64,000 nt of DNA, taken from NCBI RefSeq assembly GCF_019800885.1, contig NZ_JAHVKE010000001.1:124001-188000 (forward strand). The letters run 5' to 3'. The notes under the pieces are model-generated. The model was not told the DNA's origin. It did no database searches and saw only the letters and a list, made by a program, of their open reading frames with translations. The translations under genes and the position numbers were made by a program. Source of the DNA: Maritalea mobilis (GTDB taxonomy: Bacteria; Pseudomonadota; Alphaproteobacteria; Rhodobacterales; Rhodobacteraceae). Of the stretch, positions 1 to 9,886 are shown piece after piece. Numbering within the stretch: position 1 is the stretch's first letter; each line of letters opens with the position of its first letter.

Positions 1-1
1 T

Positions 2-310
2 GAAACGGCCGTGGTGGGCGACAATGTCTCGATGCTGCATTCCGTGACGCTGGGCGGGACCGGAAAGGAAGAGGAAGACCGCCACCCCAAGATCGGCGAT
101 GGCGTTCTGATCGGGGCGGGTGCGAAGGTTCTGGGCAATATCCACGTGGGTCATTGCAGCCGCGTGGCCGCCGGGTCGGTGGTGTTGCACGAGGTGCCGC
201 CCTGCACCACGGTGGCGGGCGTTCCAGCCAGGATCGTGGGCGAGGCGGGCTGCGATCAGCCGTCGTTGAACATGGATCATCTCTTTGCCGGAGGGGCGAA
301 GAAGAGTTGA
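2..310 (+). CDS. cysE: Serine O-acetyltransferase, C-terminal part (5' end outside window)
   Basis: CysE transfers acetyl from acetyl-CoA to serine, giving O-acetylserine for cysteine synthesis in the cytoplasm. Only the last 102 codons are here. The frame is open from the first base, starting GETAVVGDN-like, so the gene begins upstream. Visible are hexapeptide-repeat left-handed beta-helix turns (VTLGGTGKEEEDRHPKIGDG, then GAGAKVLGNI, VAAGSVV) and the family's C-terminal VAGVPARIVG turn. The tail NMDHLF is typical of alphaproteobacterial CysE. Other hexapeptide acyltransferases share the helix, but the GGTGK loop and tail favour CysE. Confidence 0.93.
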   Translation, partial: ETAVVGDNVSMLHSVTLGGTGKEEEDRHPKIGDGVLIGAGAKVLGNIHVGHCSRVAAGSVVLHEVPPCTTVAGVPARIVGEAGCDQPSLNMDHLFAGGAKKS

Positions 311-349
311 GGCGATGCCCGAGCGTCGCCGCGCAAGCATCTGACCTGG

Positions 350-386
350 AATAAAAAAGCTGCGGGGATGCCTGCGGCTTTTTCGC
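350..386. terminator. Bidirectional intrinsic terminator between cysE and the HELAH protein gene
   Basis: A stem GCTGC/GCGGC around a short loop is flanked by an A-run on the left and a T-run on the right, so it can end transcription from both sides. It lies between two convergent genes. Confidence 0.65.
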
Positions 387-396
387 GTTTCTGGGC

Positions 397-1101
397 TCAG
401 AAATGCTCGTAGTCGAGCAACACCTCGCCGCGCGCGACCTGGCCCAGGAAGCCGCAGGGATCGGGGCGGTCGCGGAAATGCAGCCAGGCTTTGCGCGCAA
501 AGAGGCCCGGCGCCATGAACAGGATCATCGGGTGCAACTCGTCGCGCGAGATCGGGCGCGCGACCTCGGGTTGTGTGGCGAGAAAGGCGTCGCGATCGGA
601 CGCGGGCAGGAACTCGATCTGGAGGGCGTAGGCCACGTATTCCTGTCCCACCAGGCAATTCGGCAGGGGACACTCCATCAGGTCGTCCATCGCGGCATGG
701 GCCAGTTCATGGCGCAGGACGCTTTCGAAATAGGCGCCCGGGGTGATCATGGAAAACTCGCCCGTGGCCGACATGGCCGTGTCGTTATTATAGGTGTCGG
801 GCGGCAGAAGCTCGATCCGGTGCTCGCCACAATGGTAAAGGCCGACGCAATTGAGGCCCAGATCGGGATTGATCGCGATCTCGATGTCCTCGGGGATCGT
901 GAGGCCGCCGCATTGGTCGAACTGCCGTTGCGTGGCCGCGACGATGGCGCAGATCCGCCCGGTATCCTCCCCCGCGCCCTCGACCAGCACATTGCTGTCC
1001 GGGCAGGCGAGGGGCTGCGGCTGCGCCGGCGTGGCCAGGAAAAACGCGCAAGCCGCCACCGCGGCGCGCGTCTGCCTGTCCGGAGTGCCGCGTTTCCTCA
1101 T
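397..1101 (-). CDS. Secreted protein with HELAH metallopeptidase-like motif (DUF6639-like)
   Basis: This 234-aa protein of unknown function has an N-terminal signal peptide ending near ATPAQPQP. The central stretch ESVLRHELAHAAMDDLM carries HELAH, an HExxH zinc-peptidase signature, and a downstream GQEYVAYA could supply a third ligand. At least six Cys (ACPDS, ICA, QCGG, NCV, HCGE, ECPLPNC) suggest periplasmic disulfides. The start ATG at 1101 was chosen because it opens directly onto the signal peptide; an open frame continues upstream only by running into typA. It resembles roseobacter proteins I recall as DUF6639, from memory only. Peptidase activity is inferred from the motif. Confidence 0.75.
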   Translation of the reverse strand: MRKRGTPDRQTRAAVAACAFFLATPAQPQPLACPDSNVLVEGAGEDTGRICAIVAATQRQFDQCGGLTIPEDIEIAINPDLGLNCVGLYHCGEHRIELLPPDTYNNDTAMSATGEFSMITPGAYFESVLRHELAHAAMDDLMECPLPNCLVGQEYVAYALQIEFLPASDRDAFLATQPEVARPISRDELHPMILFMAPGLFARKAWLHFRDRPDPCGFLGQVARGEVLLDYEHF

Positions 1102-1162
1102 GCACGCAGATTGCGGGGCCGCTTGGGTTGGGTCAAGCGGCCCTTGGCGAAATCGTCGCGGA

Positions 1163-2983
<1,821 letters not shown>

Positions 2984-3075
2984 GAAGGGGGGCCTTTGGT
3001 CATGTCAGGGTTGGCAGGGCGTTAGCCGCTTGCGCCGCGCTTGGCTAGGGCAAAAGCGTCGCCACGGATGCCGTG

Positions 3076-3139
3076 CAGGAAAAGCCGGCTTTTCCTGTCA
3101 GAAAATCTCGAGATTTTCTGCCCCGGCCGGTGGCCGGGG
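3076..3139. repeat. Three back-to-back palindromes downstream of irr
   Basis: Three perfect hairpins follow each other: an AGGAAAAGCC/GGCTTTTCCT palindrome (3076-3097), a CAGAAAATCTC/GAGATTTTCTG palindrome (3099-3120) and CCCCGGCC-GGT-GGCCGGGG (3121-3139). They end at the irr stop codon and may terminate irr. The double AT-arm palindrome with a CTCGAG core recurs in another form at 17654-17696, which suggests a dispersed intergenic repeat rather than a simple terminator. Confidence 0.7.
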
Positions 3140-3592
3140 TCAGGCCTTCTTGCGCAGGCGGATGACGACGTCGACCTTGGACACTTCGTAGCCCTCGGGC
3201 ACCTCGGGCAAGGTCTTGATCTCGATGCCTGCCTTGGGCGCATCGGTCAGGTGGCCCGCGTCTTCCATGAAGAAATGCGGATGCTCGTCCATGCGGGTGT
3301 CGAAATAGCTGCGGGTGCCGTCCACGGTGACTTCCTGCATCAGGCCCGCATCGCAAAAGGCGCGAAGCGTGTTGTAGACCGTGGCCAGCGAGACCCGGTC
3401 GCCCGAGGCAATCGCGGCGTCGTGCAGGCTTTCGGCGGTGACGTGGCGATCCTGCCCGTCCCCGATCAGCAACGCGGCCAGCGTCAGGCGCTGGCGGGTC
3501 GGGCGCAACTCGCCATCCACCAGCCAAGTGCGTCCGCGCTCAAGCGCTTCGGGGGTCATCGCGGGAGTCATCCGGCGGTCACTTTCCTGCAA
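3140..3592 (-). CDS. irr: Fur-family iron response regulator Irr
   Basis: A 150-aa Fur-superfamily repressor. Irr senses haem/iron status and controls haem synthesis and iron genes in alphaproteobacteria. The sequence has the winged helix ([14 protein letters not shown], then [17 protein letters not shown]) and a His-rich stretch [14 protein letters not shown], the region tied to haem and metal sensing in Irr, in place of the CxxC zinc pairs of Fur. The divergent pairing with fabA is usual for this group. An alternative ATG seven codons in (3571) is possible. I could not find a clear Irr-box in the 167-bp spacer to fabA. Confidence 0.92.
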   Translation of the reverse strand: MQESDRRMTPAMTPEALERGRTWLVDGELRPTRQRLTLAALLIGDGQDRHVTAESLHDAAIASGDRVSLATVYNTLRAFCDAGLMQEVTVDGTRSYFDTRMDEHPHFFMEDAGHLTDAPKAGIEIKTLPEVPEGYEVSKVDVVIRLRKKA

Positions 3593-3759
3593 ATTCGTTC
3601 TTGGTCATATATATAAGGCCTGTTGACGCAAGGTTTCAATCGCAAAACCGAATCTGCCGCAGGGGGCATGGCCTTGCCACCTCTTCGGCGGCGATGATAG
3701 ACGGGGCAAACTTTGACGCCCGCGATCAACCGGGCGGGATTACAGCACAGGCGGAGGCC

Positions 3760-4269
3760 ATGGCCAACTACCCCACGAGTTTCGACAAGGACGACCTTCT
3801 GGCATGCGCGCGCGGGGAGCTGTTCGGCCCCGGCAACGCCCAACTGCCCGAGCCGCCCATGCTGATGATGGACCGGATCACCGACATCTCGGAAGACGGG
3901 GGCGCCCATGGCAAGGGGCACGTGGTGGCCGAGTTCGACATCACGCCGGAGCTGTGGTTCTTCGAGTGTCATTTCCCCGGCAACCCGATCATGCCGGGCT
4001 GCCTTGGCCTTGACGGGCTGTGGCAGTTGACCGGTTTCAACCTCGGCTGGCGCGGCTGGCAGGGGCGAGGCTATGCGCTTGGCGTCGGCGAAGTGAAGTT
4101 GACCGGCATGGTGCGCCCCGACCGCAAGATGCTGACCTATCACGTCGATTTCACCAAGGCCGTGCAGACCCGCCGCCTGACCATGGGCGTGGCCGATGGC
4201 CGGGTCGAGGCCGATGGCGAGGTGATCTACCAGGTCAAGGACATGAAAGTGGCGCTCAGCGAGAGCTGA
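3760..4269 (+). CDS. fabA: 3-hydroxydecanoyl-ACP dehydratase/isomerase FabA
   Basis: FabA dehydrates 3-hydroxydecanoyl-ACP and isomerises the trans-2 product to cis-3-decenoyl-ACP, the branch point for unsaturated fatty acids. The 169-aa length is the family norm. The hot-dog-fold active site is present: His71 in ECHFPGNP and Asp85 in [10 protein letters not shown]. The ATG at 3760 gives [15 protein letters not shown], the usual roseobacter N-terminus, with AGGCGGAGG just upstream. The frame is open further upstream but that part is not conserved-looking. FabB lies 860 bp downstream and FabI after it. Confidence 0.96.
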   Translation: MANYPTSFDKDDLLACARGELFGPGNAQLPEPPMLMMDRITDISEDGGAHGKGHVVAEFDITPELWFFECHFPGNPIMPGCLGLDGLWQLTGFNLGWRGWQGRGYALGVGEVKLTGMVRPDRKMLTYHVDFTKAVQTRRLTMGVADGRVEADGEVIYQVKDMKVALSES

Positions 4270-4354
4270 CGGCGCCGCCGCCTGACGCGAGATCGGGCTT
4301 TCCCGCAGGCGCGGGGTCGTGGCACCCTGCGCCGTGGACAACGGGTCGGCGCGC

Positions 4355-5032
4355 ATGCGGGTCTTGCACCATCACTGGCAGCTTCTGGCCATCCTTGCGG
4401 TGGTCTTCGTGCTGTGGTCCACGCCTGTCATCCTGCCGCTGAAACTGCTGGTGGTGTTCTTTCACGAACTGTCGCACGGGCTGGCGGCGATCCTGACCGG
4501 CGGGTCGATCGAGACGATCTCGGTCAATTTTCAGCAAGGCGGCGAAGCGTGGACGCGGGGCGGGTCGCGTTTTGCCATCCTGACGGCGGGGTATCTCGGC
4601 TCGCTCCTGATCGGGGTCGGCCTGTTGTGGGTGGCGCTGCGATCCACGGCGGACCGGGCCGTTCTCGGCGGGCTGGGGGCGCTGATGCTGGTCGTCCTGG
4701 TCCTTTATGTCCGCGACCTCCCCGCCGCGCTGATCTGTCTTGGCACCGGGGCGGCGCTGCTGGCCGCGGCGCGCTACCTGCCGCGGCAGGGCTGCGACCT
4801 TGCCCTTCGGGTGATCGGGCTCAGCTCTCTGCTCTACGTGCCTTATGACATTTTCGACGACACGCTGCGCCGATCCGCGCTGCGCTCGGACGCGCGGATG
4901 CTGGCCGAAGAGGTCGGGGGCACCACGATGATGTGGGGCGCGCTATGGCTGATCATCAGCCTCGCCGTGATCTCCTTTGCCGCGCGCCGGATTCTCGGGC
5001 GGGACAGTAACCTGCATTTCGGCAAGGGGTGA
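4355..5032 (+). CDS. M50-like (M50B) integral membrane protein with HELSH motif
   Basis: A 225-aa protein with about six hydrophobic segments. HELSH at residues 37-41 inside the second segment is the zinc-site signature of intramembrane M50 peptidases, and the surrounding FFHELSHGLAAILTGG matches the short M50B type. A late FxDD (IFDDTL) could supply the third ligand. Start ATG 4355 precedes the first membrane segment; upstream GTGs at 4319 and 4334 are possible. It sits between fabA and fabB on the same strand. Whether it cleaves anything is unknown; the family is largely uncharacterised. Confidence 0.8.
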   Translation: MRVLHHHWQLLAILAVVFVLWSTPVILPLKLLVVFFHELSHGLAAILTGGSIETISVNFQQGGEAWTRGGSRFAILTAGYLGSLLIGVGLLWVALRSTADRAVLGGLGALMLVVLVLYVRDLPAALICLGTGAALLAAARYLPRQGCDLALRVIGLSSLLYVPYDIFDDTLRRSALRSDARMLAEEVGGTTMMWGALWLIISLAVISFAARRILGRDSNLHFGKG

Positions 5033-5128
5033 CGGGGCGCGCCATCGGTGCCCCGAGGCAAGGTAACGGCTTGCCCCTGAACGCCCGCCTGTCCTACACA
5101 GCCGAAAGCAAACGGAGGAGCAGCAAAC

Positions 5129-6358
5129 ATGCGCCGCGTCGTCGTCACAGGGCTTGGGATCGTCTCGCCCATCGGAAACACCGCAGCCGAGGTTGTCGAC
5201 AGCCTGAAGACGGGCCGCTCGGGGATCGAGGCCAGTGCAGAGATGGCCGAGCATGGCTTTCGCAGCCAGGTCGCCGGCACGCTCAAGATCGACCCGTCCG
5301 AGCATATCGACAAGCGCGCGCTGCGCTTCATGGGGCCGGGCGCGGCCTATGCCCATATCGCCATGGGCCAGGCCATCGCCGATGCGGGGCTGGAGGAGGG
5401 CGACATCGTCAATCCGCGCACCGGGCTGATCGCGGGCTCGGGCGGGCCGTCGACCAGCGCCATGTTCGCCGCGCACCAGACGGTGCTGAAATCGGGCGGG
5501 ACCAAGCGGATCGGCCCCTTTGCCGTGCCGAAATGCATGAGCAGCACGATTTCCGCCAACCTCGCCACCGCCTACCAGATCAAGGGGATCAACTACTCGA
5601 TCACCTCGGCCTGCTCGACATCCTTGCATTGTATCGGCAACGCGGCCGAGCAGATCATGATGGGCAAGCAGGACGTGATGTTCGCTGGCGGTGCGGAAGA
5701 ACTGGACTGGACGCTCTCGTGCCTGTTCGACGCAATGGGGGCGATGTCGTCGAAATTCAACGACACGCCGCAGCGCGCCAGCCGCGCCTTTGACGCGGAT
5801 CGCGACGGGTTCGTGATCGGCGGCGGCGGTGCCATCCTCGTGCTGGAGGAGTTGGAGCGGGCCAAGGCGCGCGGCGCCAAGATCTATGCCGAGGTGACGG
5901 GATTTGCCGCCACCTCTGACGGGCATGACATGGTCGCGCCATCGGGCGAGGGTGGCGAGCGCGCGATGCGGCTGGCCCTGCAAACGCTGCCAGAGGCGCG
6001 CAAGGTCGATTACATCAACGCGCACGGCACCTCCACCAAGGTGGGCGACGTGGGCGAGGTCGAGGCCGTGCGCCGCGTCTTTGGGCAAGGCTCCACGCCG
6101 CCGATTTCCTCGACCAAGTCGATGACGGGCCACGCCCAAGGGGCTGCCGGCGCGCTCGAGGCGGTGTTCTGCCTTCTGATGCTGGAGCATGATTTCATCG
6201 CGCCCTCGATCAATGTCGAAACGCTCGACCCCGATCTGGACGCCGCCGAGATCGCCACGGCGCTGGTCGAAGGCGCGGGGCTGGATACTGTTATGACCAA
6301 TTCCTTTGGCTTCGGGGGCACCAACGGATCGATGCTGCTCTCGCGTTTTGACGGGTGA
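5129..6358 (+). CDS. fabB: 3-oxoacyl-ACP synthase I FabB
   Basis: A 409-aa condensing enzyme that elongates acyl-ACP, including cis-unsaturated intermediates from FabA. The thiolase-fold triad is visible: Cys162 in SACSTSLHCIG, one His in NAHGTSTKVGD and the other in KSMTGHAQGAAGA. Length and the C-terminal NSFGFGGTNGS loop match FabB rather than FabF, as does its setting between fabA and fabI. ATG 5129 is preceded by an ACGGAGGAG ribosome site. The fabI start follows 7 bases after its stop, so the two are co-transcribed. Confidence 0.96.
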   Translation: MRRVVVTGLGIVSPIGNTAAEVVDSLKTGRSGIEASAEMAEHGFRSQVAGTLKIDPSEHIDKRALRFMGPGAAYAHIAMGQAIADAGLEEGDIVNPRTGLIAGSGGPSTSAMFAAHQTVLKSGGTKRIGPFAVPKCMSSTISANLATAYQIKGINYSITSACSTSLHCIGNAAEQIMMGKQDVMFAGGAEELDWTLSCLFDAMGAMSSKFNDTPQRASRAFDADRDGFVIGGGGAILVLEELERAKARGAKIYAEVTGFAATSDGHDMVAPSGEGGERAMRLALQTLPEARKVDYINAHGTSTKVGDVGEVEAVRRVFGQGSTPPISSTKSMTGHAQGAAGALEAVFCLLMLEHDFIAPSINVETLDPDLDAAEIATALVEGAGLDTVMTNSFGFGGTNGSMLLSRFDG

Positions 6359-6365
6359 TTTCAAG

Positions 6366-7154
6366 ATGACGGATTTGATGAAGGGCAAACGCGGCCTCGT
6401 GATGGGGGTCGCGAATGACCGCTCGATCGCGTGGGGCATTGCCAAGGCGCTGGCCGACGAGGGGGCCGAACTGGCGTTTTCCTATCAAGGTGAAGCGTTC
6501 GGCAAGCGCGTGGAACCGCTGGCCGCGTCCGTGGGCGCCAGCCTGATGGTCGATGTGGACGTGACCGACGATGCCTCGATGGATGCCTGTTTCGCCCGCA
6601 TCAAGGAGGAATGGGGCAGCCTGGATTTCGTGGTCCATGCCATCGCCTATTCCGACAAGGCGGAACTGGCCGGGCGCTTCATCGACACGACGCGCGAGAA
6701 CTTCCGCAACTCGCTGACCATCAGCTGTTATTCCTTCATCGACGTGGCCAAGCGCGCGTCCGAGTTGATGCCCGAGGGCGGCACGCTGCTGACGCTGACC
6801 TACCAGGGGTCGAACCGGGTGACGCCGTTCTACAACGTGATGGGTGTGGCCAAGGCGGCGCTGGAAAGCTCGGTGCGCTACCTCGCCAACGACCTCGGGC
6901 CGCAGCAGATCCGCGTCAACGCGATCTCGCCGGGGCCGATGAAAACGCTGGCGGGCGCGGCCATCGGGGGCGCGCGCAAGACCTTCAAGACGACCGAGGC
7001 GAACGCACCCCTGCGGGCCAACGCAACGCTTCAGGCCGTGGGCGGCACCGCCGTGTACCTGGCCTCGGACTATGGCGCCTGCACGACCGGCGAGATCATC
7101 ACGGTCGATGGCGGGTATCACGTGCTGGGTATGGCGCAGCCGGAAAACCTCTAG
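6366..7154 (+). CDS. fabI: NADH-dependent enoyl-ACP reductase FabI
   Basis: A 262-aa short-chain dehydrogenase-fold enzyme that reduces trans-2-enoyl-ACP in the last step of each elongation cycle. The FabI signature Tyr156-x6-Lys163 (FYNVMGVAK) and the cofactor loop GVANDRSIAWG are present, and residue numbers coincide with the classical enzyme. The ATG at 6366 was chosen because MTDLMKGKRGL is the family start; the open frame before it overlaps fabB. It is the target class of triclosan. dddL starts 27 bases downstream. Confidence 0.96.
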   Translation: MTDLMKGKRGLVMGVANDRSIAWGIAKALADEGAELAFSYQGEAFGKRVEPLAASVGASLMVDVDVTDDASMDACFARIKEEWGSLDFVVHAIAYSDKAELAGRFIDTTRENFRNSLTISCYSFIDVAKRASELMPEGGTLLTLTYQGSNRVTPFYNVMGVAKAALESSVRYLANDLGPQQIRVNAISPGPMKTLAGAAIGGARKTFKTTEANAPLRANATLQAVGGTAVYLASDYGACTTGEIITVDGGYHVLGMAQPENL

Positions 7155-7181
7155 GCGCATTGCGGGCTACGGTCGGGCCAA

Positions 7182-7859
7182 ATGGTGGGAAATCTGGACA
7201 TGTCGGAACGTCTGATCGACCAGCCCAACTGGATCTACCTGCTTCGAGAATTCGAAACACTCTATCGCTATGGGTCCGCCGGGGGCAGCCCCGCCATCCG
7301 CAGCCACCGCAAGAAGGTGCGCGAAGAGTTGTCGCGCATCATCGGGGGCAACCCGCCGCTCGCCGAACGCGAGCCGGCCGGCAAGCCGGTGACCGCGCAT
7401 TTTTCCCGCGCGCTGGACACGGGCGAGCGTGGCTCGATGCAGGGCATGGCGCGGGCGTTGCGTGAACAACGCGACCGGCTGACCTGGGAATATGGCTATG
7501 AAAAGGTGCCACCCGCCCTGGCGCGGAAATACGCCTATTGCGAAATCCTTGGGCCGCGCGGTCCGATCCTGTGGGATCGGCTGATCCTGGGTTTCGTGCT
7601 GTTCGCGCCGCGCACCACCTATCCGCAGCACAGCCATTCCGAGATCGAGGAAAGCTATATCTCCGTCTCTGGCGCATGGTCGGAAAACAACGCCGCGGTC
7701 TATTCGCCGGGCTCGCTGATCCTGAACCGCCCGGGCGACGAGCACCGGATCACCACCGGCGACCATGAGCCGTGCCTGCTGGCCTATGCCTGGGCCGGCC
7801 CGCCAGAGAAACTCGGTGATCCCAAGATGAAATTCACGGCCGGGCGGCGGCAGGCCTAG
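7182..7859 (+). CDS. dddL: Dimethylsulfoniopropionate (DMSP) lyase DddL
   Basis: DddL splits DMSP into dimethyl sulfide and acrylate. The 225-aa length fits. The C-terminal half is a cupin: metal site H150-x-H152-x4-E157-x6-G164 (YPQHSHSEIEESY) and a second motif with RPGDEH ending at His188, followed by LLAYAW. The N-terminal half (YLLREFETLYRYGSAGG, RSH, VTAHFSRALD, YGYEKVP) matches what I remember of roseobacter DddL and is absent from generic cupins. An alternative ATG at 7200 exists. Starting 27 bases after fabI, it is probably read through from the fab promoter. Its stop overlaps the stop of the convergent gene in a CTAG. No acrylate-handling gene (acuI/acuK type) is adjacent. Confidence 0.87.
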   Translation: MVGNLDMSERLIDQPNWIYLLREFETLYRYGSAGGSPAIRSHRKKVREELSRIIGGNPPLAEREPAGKPVTAHFSRALDTGERGSMQGMARALREQRDRLTWEYGYEKVPPALARKYAYCEILGPRGPILWDRLILGFVLFAPRTTYPQHSHSEIEESYISVSGAWSENNAAVYSPGSLILNRPGDEHRITTGDHEPCLLAYAWAGPPEKLGDPKMKFTAGRRQA

Positions 7860-8449
7860 TCGTCGCGCGCGGCGGCGAGGGTCGCGCGCTGCGCCTCGAC
7901 ATGGGCCTGGAAATCGACGGGATCGCCGAAATCGGCAAAGCCGGGGTAGTGATCATGCGGGTCGGCGATGCGGCGGGCGTGCTTGATCGGGCACCAATAG
8001 GCCTCGGTCCGGCCGGCGATCTCGCGCACGTAGCCGATCAGCCCGTTGCAGTAGCCGCAATACACGCAGTTCAGTTTCTGCAGCCCGTTCAGATAGGCGA
8101 GGTGGTGCCGGTCGATGGCGATGTGATCGCCGCGGCGCACCTTGGGGATGCCATAGACCGGGAAGCAAATCGCCTGGTACACGGTGACGAACAGGTCGAG
8201 CAGCACGAAGGGGATGATCAGCGCGTAGATCACGGGCGCGGTCAGCAGGACCAGAAGCCGTGTGCGCGACAGGAAGCTGAGAAGGTTTTCGCGCGCGGCG
8301 CGGTGGCGGGCGCGCATCTCGTCCTCGAAGCGGATGCGGCGGCCCGAGATGGTGTAGCTGAACCGGGCGCGGCGCTCCTCGATCTCGTCGAGCAGGTCGG
8401 CTCTCGCCGCGCTGATCTGGTCGCGAAGCTTGTCGATGCGGCTGGACAT
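7856..8449 (-). CDS. Membrane protein with CxxCxxC cluster, function unknown
   Basis: A 197-aa protein found widely, as I recall, in proteobacteria as a hypothetical. It has an N-terminal amphipathic coiled region rich in R/E (residues 1-60) and two close membrane segments (about 64-99). A cytoplasmic part carries Cys128, Cys131 and Cys134 (NCVYCGYCNG) plus Cys153 (WCPIKH), a likely metal or redox site. The start ATG 8449 has GGGGG a few bases upstream. It is convergent with dddL and shares its stop bases. I assign no function. Confidence 0.8.
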   Translation of the reverse strand: MSSRIDKLRDQISAARADLLDEIEERRARFSYTISGRRIRFEDEMRARHRAARENLLSFLSRTRLLVLLTAPVIYALIIPFVLLDLFVTVYQAICFPVYGIPKVRRGDHIAIDRHHLAYLNGLQKLNCVYCGYCNGLIGYVREIAGRTEAYWCPIKHARRIADPHDHYPGFADFGDPVDFQAHVEAQRATLAAARDD

Positions 8450-8530
8450 GGGCAGGCCCCCTTGCCGGATGCGGATGACATGATCCAAGCACGCGGCGGG
8501 CGCGCGCGCAACGAAAGCGGGGCGTTTGAA

Positions 8531-8558
8531 ACGAAAACGGCGCCCGCGAAGGGCGCCG
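8531..8558 (-). terminator. Intrinsic terminator of the FKBP gene
   Basis: A perfect 8-bp stem CGGCGCCC/GGGCGCCG with a 5-base loop. Read on the minus strand it is followed by TTTTCGTTT. It lies 28 bases past the FKBP stop codon. Confidence 0.75.
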
Positions 8559-8585
8559 CTCGATAGCTGTCGCTCAGGGGGTGGC

Positions 8586-9014
8586 TCAGGCGACCTTGAC
8601 CAGTTCCACGGCAAAGGTCAGGTCCTTGCCCGCCAGCGGATGGTTGGCATCCAGCGTCACGGTCTCGTCCGTCACCTCGGCCACGGTCACGGGCAGGGTC
8701 TGGCCCTCGGGCGTCTGCACCTGCAACTGCGTGCCAAGGTCGAGCGGGATGTGATCGGGCACCGCCTCGCGCGGGACCTGCTGCATCGCGTCCTCGCGGT
8801 GCGGGCCATAGGCCTCGGCGGCGGGGATGGTGACCGTCTTCTTGTCGCCCTCGGACATGCCCGACAGCGCGTTTTCCAGACCGGGGATGATCTGGCCTTC
8901 GCCCATCTGGAAGGTCAGCGGGTCGCGCCCTTCGGAACTGTCGAAGGTGGTCCCGTCTGCAAGGGTGCCGGTGTAATGAATGGACACGGTGGTGCCCGGC
9001 TTGGCCTGGGTCAT
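8586..9014 (-). CDS. FKBP-type peptidyl-prolyl isomerase (SlyD/SlpA-like)
   Basis: A 142-aa cis-trans prolyl isomerase with an inserted flap domain. Motifs include VSIHYTGTLADGTTFDSSEGRDPLTFQMGEGQIIPGLE split by family core (YTGTL, FDSS, GQIIPGLE), IPAAEAYGPHRE, then the flap and VTLDANHPLAGKDLTF near the end. There is no signal peptide, so it acts in the cytoplasm. Unlike SlyD it lacks a His/Cys-rich metal tail, pointing to the SlpA/FkpB type. Start ATG 9014 was chosen over 9020 because AAAGAG is correctly spaced only for 9014. Confidence 0.92.
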   Translation of the reverse strand: MTQAKPGTTVSIHYTGTLADGTTFDSSEGRDPLTFQMGEGQIIPGLENALSGMSEGDKKTVTIPAAEAYGPHREDAMQQVPREAVPDHIPLDLGTQLQVQTPEGQTLPVTVAEVTDETVTLDANHPLAGKDLTFAVELVKVA

Positions 9015-9196
9015 ATGCATCTCTTTGGTTGGGAAAGGCGTGAATTTCGCGGAAAAGCGTCGGTGACGCAGGACTACCGCGGTGGCTCGCGCAGCAAGGT
9101 AAGGGTTGCGGTCGCGTAATGAAACCCCTGCACCCGCAATTGTCGCCGCCCGATTGCTGTGCCAGTGTCGGGCGGACAAGAGCGAAGGGGGATGGC

Positions 9197-9886
9197 ATGG
9201 TGATCAGCGTCTGCGTATTCGACGCCTACGGCACGTTGTTCGACGTTTCCGCGGCGGCGCGCGAACTGGCGGGGCAGCCGGGGCGCGAGGGCTTTGCCGA
9301 GGTCTGGGCGCAGGTGGCCACGGACTGGCGGTTGAAGCAGTTGCAATACTCGTGGCTGCGCGCGATCACCGGGCATCATTGCGATTTCTGGCAGGTGACG
9401 CAGGACGGTCTCGACTGGGCGCTGGAGCGCGCGGGCCAGGACCATGACGCCAGCCTGCGCGAGGCGCTCCTGGGCCTCTACTGGCAGCTTGCCGCTTTCC
9501 CCGAGGTGCCCGAGATGCTGGGCGGGTTGAAGGGGGCGGGGCTGCAGACGGCGATCCTGTCCAACGGCTCACCCGACATGCTGGCGGGCGCGGTGGACAG
9601 CGCGGGCGTGGGCGATCTGCTCGACGCGGTGCTGTCTGTCGAGGACGTCGGCATCTTCAAACCCGATGCGCGGGTCTATGACCTTGTGGGAGAGCGCTTT
9701 TCCTGCGCGCGCGACGAGGTGCTGTTCGTCTCCTCCAACGGCTGGGACGCGGCGGCAGCGGCGGCTTACGGGTTCGTCACGCTATGGGTGAACCGCGCCG
9801 GAGAGCCGGTGGACCGCCTGCCGGCCCGCCCGCACCATGTCGCGCCCGACCTGCGCAACGTGCCGCATCTGGTGGCGGACCTGTAA
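9197..9886 (+). CDS. HAD-superfamily haloacid dehalogenase, type II
   Basis: A 229-aa HAD hydrolase of the (S)-2-haloacid dehalogenase family. Motif I is FDAYGTLFD with nucleophile Asp9, motif II is SNGS (122-125), Lys155 sits in FKPDARVY, and the last motif is SSNGWDAAAAAAYG. The DAYGTLFD and SSNGWD forms are those of true L-2-haloacid dehalogenases rather than phosphatases. ATG 9197 follows GAAGGGGATGGC. Its TAA overlaps the ATG of the next gene (TAATG), so the two are translationally coupled. The natural substrate is not evident. Confidence 0.88.
   Translation: MVISVCVFDAYGTLFDVSAAARELAGQPGREGFAEVWAQVATDWRLKQLQYSWLRAITGHHCDFWQVTQDGLDWALERAGQDHDASLREALLGLYWQLAAFPEVPEMLGGLKGAGLQTAILSNGSPDMLAGAVDSAGVGDLLDAVLSVEDVGIFKPDARVYDLVGERFSCARDEVLFVSSNGWDAAAAAAYGFVTLWVNRAGEPVDRLPARPHHVAPDLRNVPHLVADL

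Noticed and set aside
3593-3759. Irr or iron-rhodo box between irr and fabA
   Set aside because: No TTTAGAA-type inverted repeat or TGA-N9-TCA element could be found; TATATATAAGG is only a possible promoter patch.
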